Positions 1 to 6,097 of a stretch of DNA of 8,511 nt are shown here, in pieces (within the stretch, counting starts at the first letter, position 1; the number at the start of each line of letters is the position of its first letter). Source of the stretch: Candidatus Gastranaerophilales bacterium (lineage in GTDB: Bacteria; Cyanobacteriota; Vampirovibrionia; Gastranaerophilales; Gastranaerophilaceae); assembly GCA_910587245.1 (NCBI GenBank), contig CAJULX010000047.1, positions 1 to 8,511 of the forward strand, written 5' to 3'. The notes under the pieces are model-generated. The model worked only from the letters and a program-made list of their open reading frames with translations, did no database searches and was not told the origin of the DNA. Made by a program: the position numbers and the translations under genes.

Positions 1-341
1 GAGTTAAACGCGGAAATGTTTTAAGAAAAAGACATAAAAAAATATTAAAATTAGCTAAAGGCTTTATCGGTGCCAGAAGCAGAATCTTTAAAGTAGCAAA
101 TCAGGCTGTTATGAAAGCATTAAAATATGCTTACCGTGACAGAAGAGTTGTAAAAAGAAATATGAGATCTTTGTGGATTGTAAGAATCAATGCTGCAGTT
201 CGCGAATACGGTTTATCATATTCTAAATTTATGAATCTGCTTAAAAAGGCTGATATTCAAGTTAACAGAAAAATGCTGGCTGAGCTTGCGGTAAATGAGC
301 CCGAAGCATTCAAAGTTATCATTGATACAGTTAATAAGTAA
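1..341 (+). CDS. rplT: 50S ribosomal protein L20 (5'-truncated by window edge)
   Basis: L20 binds 23S rRNA early in assembly of the large ribosomal subunit and in many bacteria also represses its own operon. The reading frame is open from base 3, and the first in-window residues are VKRGNVLRKRHKKILKLAKG, which match residues 4 onward of the family (MARVKRG...). About three codons are therefore missing and the full protein would be about 115 residues, the usual length. Further L20 hallmarks are GARSR, AYRDRR, LWI.RINAA and the C-terminal YSKFMNLLKKA helix region. An ATG at 111 is internal and is not the start. It ends in TAA and is followed 16 bases later by a strong terminator. In most bacteria it follows infC-rpmI, which would lie to the left of the window. 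The common next gene pheS is present but is separated from it by two - strand genes. Confidence 0.97.
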   Translation, partial: VKRGNVLRKRHKKILKLAKGFIGARSRIFKVANQAVMKALKYAYRDRRVVKRNMRSLWIVRINAAVREYGLSYSKFMNLLKKADIQVNRKMLAELAVNEPEAFKVIIDTVNK

Positions 342-357
342 AAAATATTCAAATTTT

Positions 358-393
358 AAAAAGCCCCTTTGGCGTTATGCCTTGGGGCTTTTT
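358..393. terminator. Intrinsic terminator after rplT, probably bidirectional
   Basis: The arms AAAAAGCCCC (358-367) and GGGGCTTTTT (384-393) pair perfectly over 10 bp, with a further GGC/GCC pairing inside (371-373 with 379-381). The + strand arm ends in a T run, as expected for a rho-independent terminator of rplT. Read on the - strand, the stem is followed by TTTTTAAAATTT, so it can also end transcription of the convergent - strand cassette, whose last gene stops at 417. Confidence 0.9.
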
Positions 394-416
394 GTATAAA
401 TTAATATTTTATTAAA

Positions 417-887
417 TTACCAAAGCTGTATTTTATCGTTTGTGATATTTTTAATTGTTTCTCTGAGCATCAAATGCTGTGCTCTTGTGGTTTCATTTAT
501 GTACAAAATTTTATAGTATTCTTTTTTCTGCCTTATTTGTCTTTTTAATTCTTTGACATCTCCTGCAACGAATGCCTTGTTTTTCTTGAGTTCTTTTTTG
601 CACTGTCTTTGATAAAATCTGCATTTTGTTTGATTTAATTCATCCAGCCTTAAAAGGCAGCTTTCAAGCTGCAGGGCTATGGGTCTTAGCATAGCATATT
701 CCATAGTGCGGATTGTATCAAATTTTTCAAGTTTTCTTTCATTTAAATTCAGATTTTGAATTTCAATGTAATTTTCCTGCCTTTGTTCTAAAGGCAGGCG
801 CTCAACTGTTTTTTCGGCGTGCGCATTATTGCATACAAATAAAAATATCAAACACATTAAAGCACGTGTTATTTTTATTTTATCCAC
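417..887 (-). CDS. Small exported charged helical protein, unknown function
   Basis: I do not recognise the family. The preferred GTG start at 887 gives 156 residues. It opens with a signal peptide: a basic stretch (VDKIKITR), a hydrophobic core (ALMCLIFLFVC), and a signal peptidase I-type site after NNAHA (about residue 24). The mature part of about 132 residues is rich in Lys, Arg, Glu, Gln and Leu, looks almost entirely helical, and may form a coiled coil. It contains three cysteines (about residues 77, 89, 96) that could form a disulfide outside the cytoplasm. There is no lipobox. The GTG lies 6 bases after a GGAG and overlaps the end of the upstream membrane-protein gene by 13 bases, so the two are probably co-translated and may work together. 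An ATG at 917 gives 166 residues but has no ribosome-binding site and puts charged residues ahead of the signal peptide. An ATG at 857 would remove the basic n-region. Confidence 0.65.
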   Translation of the reverse strand: MDKIKITRALMCLIFLFVCNNAHAEKTVERLPLEQRQENYIEIQNLNLNERKLEKFDTIRTMEYAMLRPIALQLESCLLRLDELNQTKCRFYQRQCKKELKKNKAFVAGDVKELKRQIRQKKEYYKILYINETTRAQHLMLRETIKNITNDKIQLW

Positions 888-2449
888 CCTGTGCTCCAGT
901 CTATATTTGTCTGCCATCTTGTTTTGTTGTAATATTCTATGTTTTCAGGCGGCATTTTTAAATTTTTTGTATCAATATTTTTATTTATAAAAAGTGCAAA
1001 ATCTTTGCTGTTTATTACAAGTTTCCAGTCAGAATCCTTTGAAAGTCTTTCATATAAAATATATTCTTTTTCAACCAGGATGTAGTCAATATGCTGCTTA
1101 TAAAACTCTTCTTTCCAGTTTGGGCCGATAAACATAATGCGCATTCTGCTCAAAAGCTCAGGGTCATAGGTTTCTTCGTATCTGCCATCCATAAAAATAA
1201 AATTATCCGGATACAACTTATATGCAAGATAGCTTCCGTAGTGGAAATTAGCAAATAAATTTCCTTTAAGATTATTTATTTTTAAAAATTCGGCTTCCCT
1301 GTAAGGATATTGAATAAGAGTGCATTCCATTTTTAATACATGATTTGTGTATAAAAAAGATACTGCAATAAGAATATATAAAAATATTTCTTTAAGATTG
1401 TTTATTATATTCGGCAGTTTTTTGTTAAACAGTTTGTATATGTCATCATATAAAAACACCGCAGCCGTAAATGCAAAAAACGGTATGAGTCTTAATGTTT
1501 TAATTGATAACAGAAACATAATAATAAGGGTTATGGCTTTTGTTTTGTCTATAGAATTGTATAGTGCTGCAAGTTTTTCTTTTACTGTTTTTGCATCAAT
1601 TTTAATATATTTTTTAATAAGTATTGTTGCAGTTAAAAAGGCAACCGCTGACATCCAGATTTTATATTTTAAATATTTTGTAAAGTGTATTTTATTAAAA
1701 ATAGAAACCCATTCTGTTATGGTCGGGCGATCCATCGTTATTGCGGAGAATAGAAAATATACATATTTTACCCCGTAAGGGTTTATAAACATTGCAAAAA
1801 CAGAGAATATTCCAACTAAAACATATGGTTTGCACGGTTTTTTATTCAAAAATTCTCCGACCGTGTAGATAAAAAGAAGTCCGAGCCCGGTAAAGCAGCC
1901 TCCGTGGATATTTGCCCACATAATCATTGAAACGGGGAGAACCCATAAAATTCTATAATTATTTTCAAGTCTTGATTTTTCAAGCGCATAAAACCAGAGC
2001 ATAAAGAAAAGAAAAGATAACATATGACACCTTACCGTTGTAAATACAACATCGAGGGTGGATTGAATTAAAAATATAAAGAATAAAATGTTCAAAGGGG
2101 CTGATTTGAACGGATTCACTTCCGTTTTTGAAAGGTGTTTTCTTCTTAAAAGAATTATTCTTGTGATTATAAAATAGACCATAAATATAGTTACGGCTTT
2201 AAATATAAAAATCCCCTTATCACCGAATTTATCAAGAATTTGATAAAATATAATGCTTGAACCCCATTCATGGTCAAACCACTGTCTTGTGGGTCCGAAG
2301 GATTGAAAATCAAAGTTTAAAAGTTTTCCTGTTTGAAAAAAAGTTTTTCCAACTACAATTCTTGCCCAGAAATCATAATCAATTATTGTAGGTATGATTG
2401 ATATGGTTGAAATATATAGAAATAATGCAATATAGAATAATATAATCAT
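875..2449 (-). CDS. Polytopic membrane protein, GT-C glycosyltransferase-like
   Basis: A 524-residue integral membrane protein with roughly ten hydrophobic segments, including residues 1-22, 80-100, 118-137, 144-157, 183-202, 207-226, 264-281, 305-337 and 354-370, then a soluble C-terminal domain from about residue 375. An acidic motif in the first extracytoplasmic loop (DYDFWAR, 24-30) followed by WFDHEWG (57-63) is the pattern of a widespread family of uncharacterised membrane proteins with a GT-C-like layout, where acidic residues in that loop bind a lipid-linked sugar donor. Other family-like motifs are WANIHGG (178-184), NPYG (223-226), TEW (245-247), LRLIPFFA (319-326) and, in the C-terminal domain, HYGSYLAY (403-410) and FMDGRYE (419-425). 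I infer sugar transfer at the outer face of the membrane; the substrate is unknown and the activity is not proven for this family. The start has AGGA 8 bases upstream and an extended -10 promoter close by. It is first in a two-gene unit. Confidence 0.75.
   Translation of the reverse strand: MIILFYIALFLYISTISIIPTIIDYDFWARIVVGKTFFQTGKLLNFDFQSFGPTRQWFDHEWGSSIIFYQILDKFGDKGIFIFKAVTIFMVYFIITRIILLRRKHLSKTEVNPFKSAPLNILFFIFLIQSTLDVVFTTVRCHMLSFLFFMLWFYALEKSRLENNYRILWVLPVSMIMWANIHGGCFTGLGLLFIYTVGEFLNKKPCKPYVLVGIFSVFAMFINPYGVKYVYFLFSAITMDRPTITEWVSIFNKIHFTKYLKYKIWMSAVAFLTATILIKKYIKIDAKTVKEKLAALYNSIDKTKAITLIIMFLLSIKTLRLIPFFAFTAAVFLYDDIYKLFNKKLPNIINNLKEIFLYILIAVSFLYTNHVLKMECTLIQYPYREAEFLKINNLKGNLFANFHYGSYLAYKLYPDNFIFMDGRYEETYDPELLSRMRIMFIGPNWKEEFYKQHIDYILVEKEYILYERLSKDSDWKLVINSKDFALFINKNIDTKNLKMPPENIEYYNKTRWQTNIDWSTGWIK
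894..897 (-). promoter_or_regulatory. Shine-Dalgarno site deciding the GTG start at 887
   Basis: GGAG on the - strand, 6 bases upstream of GTG 887-885, lies inside the 3' end of the preceding gene. No comparable site precedes the ATG at 917. This is the main reason for preferring the GTG start of the small exported protein. Confidence 0.6.
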
Positions 2450-2492
2450 TTCATGCTTCCTGTTAAAATATGATAATCTTAAACTTAAGAAT

Positions 2493-2501
2493 ATTATATC
2501 A
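2493..2501 (-). promoter_or_regulatory. Extended -10 promoter for the - strand two-gene cassette
   Basis: On the - strand this reads TGATATAAT, a perfect TATAAT preceded by the TGn extension, about 44 bases upstream of the membrane-protein start codon. There is no good -35 hexamer at 17 bases, which is normal for extended -10 promoters. Its upstream half overlaps the opposing pheS promoter. Confidence 0.55.
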
Positions 2502-2507
2502 AAAATC

Positions 2508-2536
2508 TTGATGTCAGGCTTTTTTTTAGGTATTAT
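2508..2536 (+). promoter_or_regulatory. Sigma-70-type promoter for pheS
   Basis: TTGATG (2508-2513), a 17-base spacer and TATTAT (2531-2536) form a near-consensus housekeeping promoter. Transcription would begin near 2543, leaving a leader of only about 30 bases before the pheS ATG at 2574. That is too short for a T-box or a leader-peptide attenuator, so pheS appears to be driven on its own, without classical Phe attenuation. Confidence 0.6.
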
Positions 2537-2573
2537 TATTTTTGTTAAAAGTTTTGGATTTTGGTGATTTTTT

Positions 2574-3608
2574 ATGGAAAATAAAATTTTAGAAATAAAA
2601 AAGAATGCTGCATGTGAAATTAATTCCGCTTCAAATTTAAAAGAGCTGGATGAAGTTAAAAATAAATATTTATCAAGACAATCTGAACTTAATAATTTAA
2701 AAAAAGGCTTAAAAGATATAGACCCTTCTTTAAGGCCTAAAATAGGGGCTTTGACAAATGAAGTTTCAAAAGAAATTGAAAATTTGATTAAAGAAAAAAA
2801 TGAAGTTTTCTATTTTGAAGAATTAAATCAAAAACTTGCATCCGAAAAAATCGACCCCACGCTTGATGGTACATACATTAAAAAAGGCAAAGTCCACACT
2901 TTAACATCAACAGTTAACGAACTTGTTGAAATTTTTGAACATCTCGGGTTTTCACTGATTGAAAATAAGTATTCGCCTGAAGTTGAAGTTGAAAAATATA
3001 ATTTTGATTTATTAAATACACCAAAGGAACACCCTGCACGTGATGTTCAGGATACTTATTATGCTGCAAATGCAGAACATGTCGTATTGAGAAGCCAAAC
3101 ATCAGGCGCCCAGATTCATGCTATGAAGAATCAAAAACCTCCTATCAGGATTATTGCACCGGGCAGAGTTTACAGAAACGAATCGGTTAGTGCAAGAAAA
3201 AATAATTTATTCCACCAGATTGAAGGGTTATGCGTGGATAAAGACATAACATTTACCGATTTAAAAGGAACATTGAATGAATTTATAAGATTATATTTTG
3301 GTTCATCACGTCCAACAAGGTTTAGAAACAGCTTTTTCCCTTTTACCGAACCTTCTGCCGAAGTGGATGTACAGTGCATTATGTGCGGCGGTAAAGGATG
3401 TTCTACATGTTCCGGTACAGGCTGGCTTGAGATACTCGGGTGCGGCATGGTAGATCCCAATGTTTTAGAAGGTGTCGGTATAGATTCAAGCGTATATTCA
3501 GGCTTTGCATTCGGTATGGGTATTGAAAGACTTACAATGCTTAAATATGCAATTGATGATATAAGATTATTCTTTAATAATGATGAAAGATTTTTAAAAC
3601 AGTTTTAA
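2574..3608 (+). CDS. pheS: Phenylalanine--tRNA ligase alpha subunit
   Basis: This is the catalytic alpha subunit of the cytoplasmic alpha2beta2 enzyme that charges tRNA(Phe). At 344 residues it is of normal length. Residues 1-85 form the N-terminal coiled coil that grips tRNA. The class II core follows, with LRSQTSG (172-178), motif 2 GRVYRNE (197-203) leading to FHQIEGL (213-219), FPFTEPSAEVDV (255-266), and motif 3 GMGIERL (314-320), ending in the characteristic RFLKQF. A CxxC-x4-CxxC cluster (C268, C271, C276, C279) followed by GTGWLEILGCGMVDP is probably a zinc-knuckle-like insertion; it is present in many bacterial PheS proteins and absent from that of E. coli. After motif 2 it reads SVSARKNNLFHQ instead of the common DATHS..F.Q. 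The start ATG has GGTGA 6 bases upstream. Tandem stops (TAA TAA) end it. pheT, usually immediately downstream, is absent; the next gene is convergent. Confidence 0.97.
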   Translation: MENKILEIKKNAACEINSASNLKELDEVKNKYLSRQSELNNLKKGLKDIDPSLRPKIGALTNEVSKEIENLIKEKNEVFYFEELNQKLASEKIDPTLDGTYIKKGKVHTLTSTVNELVEIFEHLGFSLIENKYSPEVEVEKYNFDLLNTPKEHPARDVQDTYYAANAEHVVLRSQTSGAQIHAMKNQKPPIRIIAPGRVYRNESVSARKNNLFHQIEGLCVDKDITFTDLKGTLNEFIRLYFGSSRPTRFRNSFFPFTEPSAEVDVQCIMCGGKGCSTCSGTGWLEILGCGMVDPNVLEGVGIDSSVYSGFAFGMGIERLTMLKYAIDDIRLFFNNDERFLKQF

Positions 3609-3657
3609 TAAACTGCAGATAATATTACAATGATAGTTATAATTCAAGGATTGTATT

Positions 3658-4365
3658 TCAAGGTTTTTCAATCCCAAGTTTATAATAGAGATTTTTCTTT
3701 TCTATTATAAAAGCAGACGGAGTATCTATTTTTGCTCCGTTATCAATCAAGATTTTTGCAAGTTCAAGATTATTCTTTTTCAGTGCGGTGTAAAGAATGC
3801 TTTTTGATGTTACAAGCTCCGTAAAATCAAGCTTGGCACCTTTTTCTATTAATAATTTTGCAAGTTCCGTATTATTATTCTTTGCTGCCCAAAAAAGCGG
3901 TGAATCAAAGCCTGCATTCGGGTTTGCGCCCTTTTCAAGCAGCATTTTTGCAATTTCTGTTTTATTATATTTAACTGCATAAAATATTGCATATTCACCG
4001 AAATAATCGGTATTCGGGCTTATTCCCGCCTTTAACATCAGATTTACATTTTCTGTTTTATTTTTTTTGATTTGTTTTATAAATTCTTCACTTGAAAATT
4101 GAAGTTTTTTTGCTTTCATTAACTCTTTTGCAAGGCGGATTTTTTCTTTTTCTTCGGGGGTTAAATTTTGTTTATCTAAAGGAATTTGCCCCGTAAAGCT
4201 TGATGTAAAAGGGGTTTGAAATTCTGACGGGCTGAAATTATCAAATGTATACCTTATATAGCTGTCTCTTTCTTCCTTATAGCTTTTTGGCTGATAAAAT
4301 TCCTGTGCACAAACACTTATGCACAGGAAAGATAAAACAAAAATTGTATAATACCTGAAATTCAT
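3658..4365 (-). CDS. Exported ankyrin-repeat protein
   Basis: A 235-residue protein with a signal peptide (residues 1-20, hydrophobic core YYTIFVLSFLCISVCA, likely cleavage before QEF). A polar linker of about 70 residues follows, then four degenerate ankyrin repeats at about 91-120, 122-151, 153-184 and 187-216. The repeats carry the usual LA[KI].L[IL]...GA....D/N turn, for example TEIAKMLLEKGANPN and TELAKLLIEKGAKLD. The TPLH signature is reduced (AIFYA, PLFWA, ILYTA). Ankyrin repeats are protein-binding scaffolds, so I infer a binding role in the periplasm or outside the cell; no enzymatic domain is visible. The sites upstream of C15 and C19 are not lipoboxes. Its ATG overlaps the fabG stop (TAATG), so it is translated by coupling as the last gene of the fatty-acid operon. 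Why an exported scaffold is tied to lipid synthesis is unknown. It ends in TGA, convergent with pheS. Confidence 0.85.
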   Translation of the reverse strand: MNFRYYTIFVLSFLCISVCAQEFYQPKSYKEERDSYIRYTFDNFSPSEFQTPFTSSFTGQIPLDKQNLTPEEKEKIRLAKELMKAKKLQFSSEEFIKQIKKNKTENVNLMLKAGISPNTDYFGEYAIFYAVKYNKTEIAKMLLEKGANPNAGFDSPLFWAAKNNNTELAKLLIEKGAKLDFTELVTSKSILYTALKKNNLELAKILIDNGAKIDTPSAFIIEKKNLYYKLGIEKP

Positions 4366-5096
4366 TATATTACAAGACCGCCATCCACGCCTATAACCTG
4401 TCCTGTTATATATGTCGCATCAACAGCTAAGAATTTTACTGTTTTTGCGATATCTTCAGGTTTACCCAGAGTTTTTAAAGGAATTCTTTCAACAATTTTA
4501 TCTACAGGCAAATCCTTTGTCATATCTGTTTGGATAAATCCCGGCGCTACGGCATTTACGCGGATATTGCGTGAAGCAAGTTCTTTTGCAAGAGATTTTG
4601 TAAAGCCTATCATGCCGGCTTTTGCGGCTGAATAGTTTGCCTGCCCTGCGTTTCCGTAAACACCTGAAACTGAAGCCATATTTACAATAGCACCGCTTCT
4701 TTGTTTAATCATAATTTTTGAAACAGGGTTTGTTACAAAATATGCCGAATTTAAATTTGTATTGATAACGGCAAGCCATTCTTCTTCTTTCATTCTCATA
4801 AAAAGGTTGTCTCTTGTAATGCCTGCGTTATTTACAAGAACATCAATTCTGCCGAATTCTTTAATAATTTCCTCAATTGCACCGTCTACAGCTTCTTTAT
4901 TTGAAACGTCGAATTTTTTTGCAACGGCATTTTGTCCTAAATCTTTAATTTCAGATACCGTTTTGTTTGCAGCTTCTTCGTTTCCTGCATAGTTTATAAC
5001 GATATCGTATCCTGCTTTAGCCAATTCTAAAGCGCATGCTTTTCCTATTCCTCTTGAGCCGCCCGTAACCAGGGCTACTTTTTTATCATCCGTCAT
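4365..5096 (-). CDS. fabG: 3-oxoacyl-[acyl-carrier-protein] reductase
   Basis: FabG is the NADPH-dependent reductase that converts 3-ketoacyl-ACP to 3-hydroxyacyl-ACP in each elongation round of type II fatty-acid synthesis in the cytoplasm. It is a classical short-chain dehydrogenase of 243 residues, the usual length. The cofactor motif TGGSRGIG is at 11-18 and NNAG at 89-92. The catalytic tetrad is N114, S142, Y155 and K159 (YSAAK), and the C-terminal G.VIGVDGG is also present. Many short-chain dehydrogenases look alike, but the operon position next to fabD and fabH makes the FabG assignment secure. The gap after fabD is 11 bases, and the Shine-Dalgarno AGGAG overlaps the fabD TAG stop, lying 8 bases before ATG. 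Its own TAA overlaps the ATG of the ankyrin-repeat gene. acpP, a frequent next gene, is not here. Confidence 0.96.
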   Translation of the reverse strand: MTDDKKVALVTGGSRGIGKACALELAKAGYDIVINYAGNEEAANKTVSEIKDLGQNAVAKKFDVSNKEAVDGAIEEIIKEFGRIDVLVNNAGITRDNLFMRMKEEEWLAVINTNLNSAYFVTNPVSKIMIKQRSGAIVNMASVSGVYGNAGQANYSAAKAGMIGFTKSLAKELASRNIRVNAVAPGFIQTDMTKDLPVDKIVERIPLKTLGKPEDIAKTVKFLAVDATYITGQVIGVDGGLVI

Positions 5097-5107
5097 TTTA
5101 ATTTCTC

Positions 5108-6067
5108 CTATACATTTACGGCAGTAAGTTCGTTTACCGTGCTTATTAATGAATCTTTATCAAAAACGTTATATGTTTTTACATCGGGCGGGCAGATTTT
5201 TCTGTTTAAACCTGATAATACTTTGCCGTTACCCAGTTCAATAAAAGTATCAACGCCAAGTTCAAGCAATTTTTGTATTGATTGGGTCCAATAAACCGAT
5301 GAACTTATCTGCTCAGGCATTTTTGCCTTAAAATCATCGGCTTTTGTTGTAAGTTCGGCATCAACATTTGTTACAACGGGAATATATGCATCGTTAATTT
5401 GAAGCGTGTTTACAAATGTTTTAAATTCATCGCTTGCACTCTGCATTAATTTAGAGTGAAATCCGCCTGAAACGGCAAGCGGAACAACTCTTTTTGCTCC
5501 TGCTTCCTTTATAAGTTCGTTTGCATAATTAACAGCTTCAAGTTCGCCTGTTATAACTATCTGATTTGGTTCATTATAGTTTGCAATGCTTACAAGCCCT
5601 TTAGATGAAGCCTTTTCAAGACATTCTTTGATTTTATCTTCGCTTAAGCCTAAAATGGCGCTCATTCCGCCCTGTGCAGAGCTTTCGCAAGCTTTTTGCA
5701 TTAAATCCGCTCTTTTTTGAATGGCAAGCAGGGTATTATCTAAATCCATAACGCCTGCCGTGTAAAGAGCCGAATATTCGCCCAAAGAATGCCCCAAAGC
5801 GTAATCGGGCTTAATCGAGCCGTTTGAAGCTTCTTTTAGCGCTTCAAGCGCCGCAATTGATACGGTTAGAAGACAGCTTTGTGTGTTTACCGTTTGTTTT
5901 AAAACATCATCGGGACCTCCAAAGCAAATTTTTGAAACAGATTTATTTAAAACGGAATCTGCTTTATTGAATACTTTTTTTGCGGATTCAAAATTTTCAA
6001 ATAAACTAAGCCCCATGCCTGTAGTTTGTGCACCTTGACCAGGGAATATGAAAGCAATTTTATTCAT
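5108..6067 (-). CDS. fabD: Malonyl-CoA:ACP transacylase
   Basis: FabD moves the malonyl group from malonyl-CoA to acyl carrier protein, supplying the two-carbon donor for FabH and the elongating synthases. The protein has 319 residues, slightly longer than the E. coli enzyme. FPGQGAQ at 8-14 supplies the oxyanion-hole Gln11. The nucleophile elbow GHSLGE (92-97) carries Ser94, Arg119 binds the malonyl carboxylate, and His204 in GGFHSKLM completes the dyad. The C-terminal ELGNGKVLSGLNRK stretch is also typical. The ATG start has AGGAG 7 bases upstream. It sits between fabH and fabG in the same transcript, 30 bases after fabH. All key residues are intact, so it should be active. Confidence 0.97.
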   Translation of the reverse strand: MNKIAFIFPGQGAQTTGMGLSLFENFESAKKVFNKADSVLNKSVSKICFGGPDDVLKQTVNTQSCLLTVSIAALEALKEASNGSIKPDYALGHSLGEYSALYTAGVMDLDNTLLAIQKRADLMQKACESSAQGGMSAILGLSEDKIKECLEKASSKGLVSIANYNEPNQIVITGELEAVNYANELIKEAGAKRVVPLAVSGGFHSKLMQSASDEFKTFVNTLQINDAYIPVVTNVDAELTTKADDFKAKMPEQISSSVYWTQSIQKLLELGVDTFIELGNGKVLSGLNRKICPPDVKTYNVFDKDSLISTVNELTAVNV

Positions 6068-6097
6068 TAATTTTCTCCTTTTAAAATTTAATCGGAA

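Noticed and set aside
713..961. + strand open frame of 82 codons opposite the exported protein and membrane protein genes
   Set aside because: It has no ribosome-binding site, lies wholly antisense to better supported genes, and its composition reflects the complementary strand.
1347..1778. + strand open frame of 143 codons inside the membrane-protein gene
   Set aside because: It is antisense to a gene with clear family motifs. Hydrophobic codons on one strand readily leave the opposite strand open, and no start signal is evident.
2537..2573. T-box or leader-peptide attenuator ahead of pheS
   Set aside because: The predicted leader is only about 30 bases with no hairpin, no Phe-rich short peptide and no T-box sequence.
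3170..3460. - strand open frame of 96 codons inside pheS
   Set aside because: It is antisense to the most conserved part of PheS and resembles no protein family.
3648..3674. GGATTG...CAATCC inverted repeat at the convergent end of pheS and the ankyrin gene
   Set aside because: The stem is only 6 bp with a 15-base loop, has no adjoining T run, and reaches into the ankyrin coding sequence. It is not a credible terminator.
4303..4365. Possible lipoprotein signal in the ankyrin-repeat protein
   Set aside because: The residues before C15 and C19 (SFL and ISV) do not fit a lipobox, which needs Gly, Ala or Ser at -1. A signal peptidase I site after VCA fits better.
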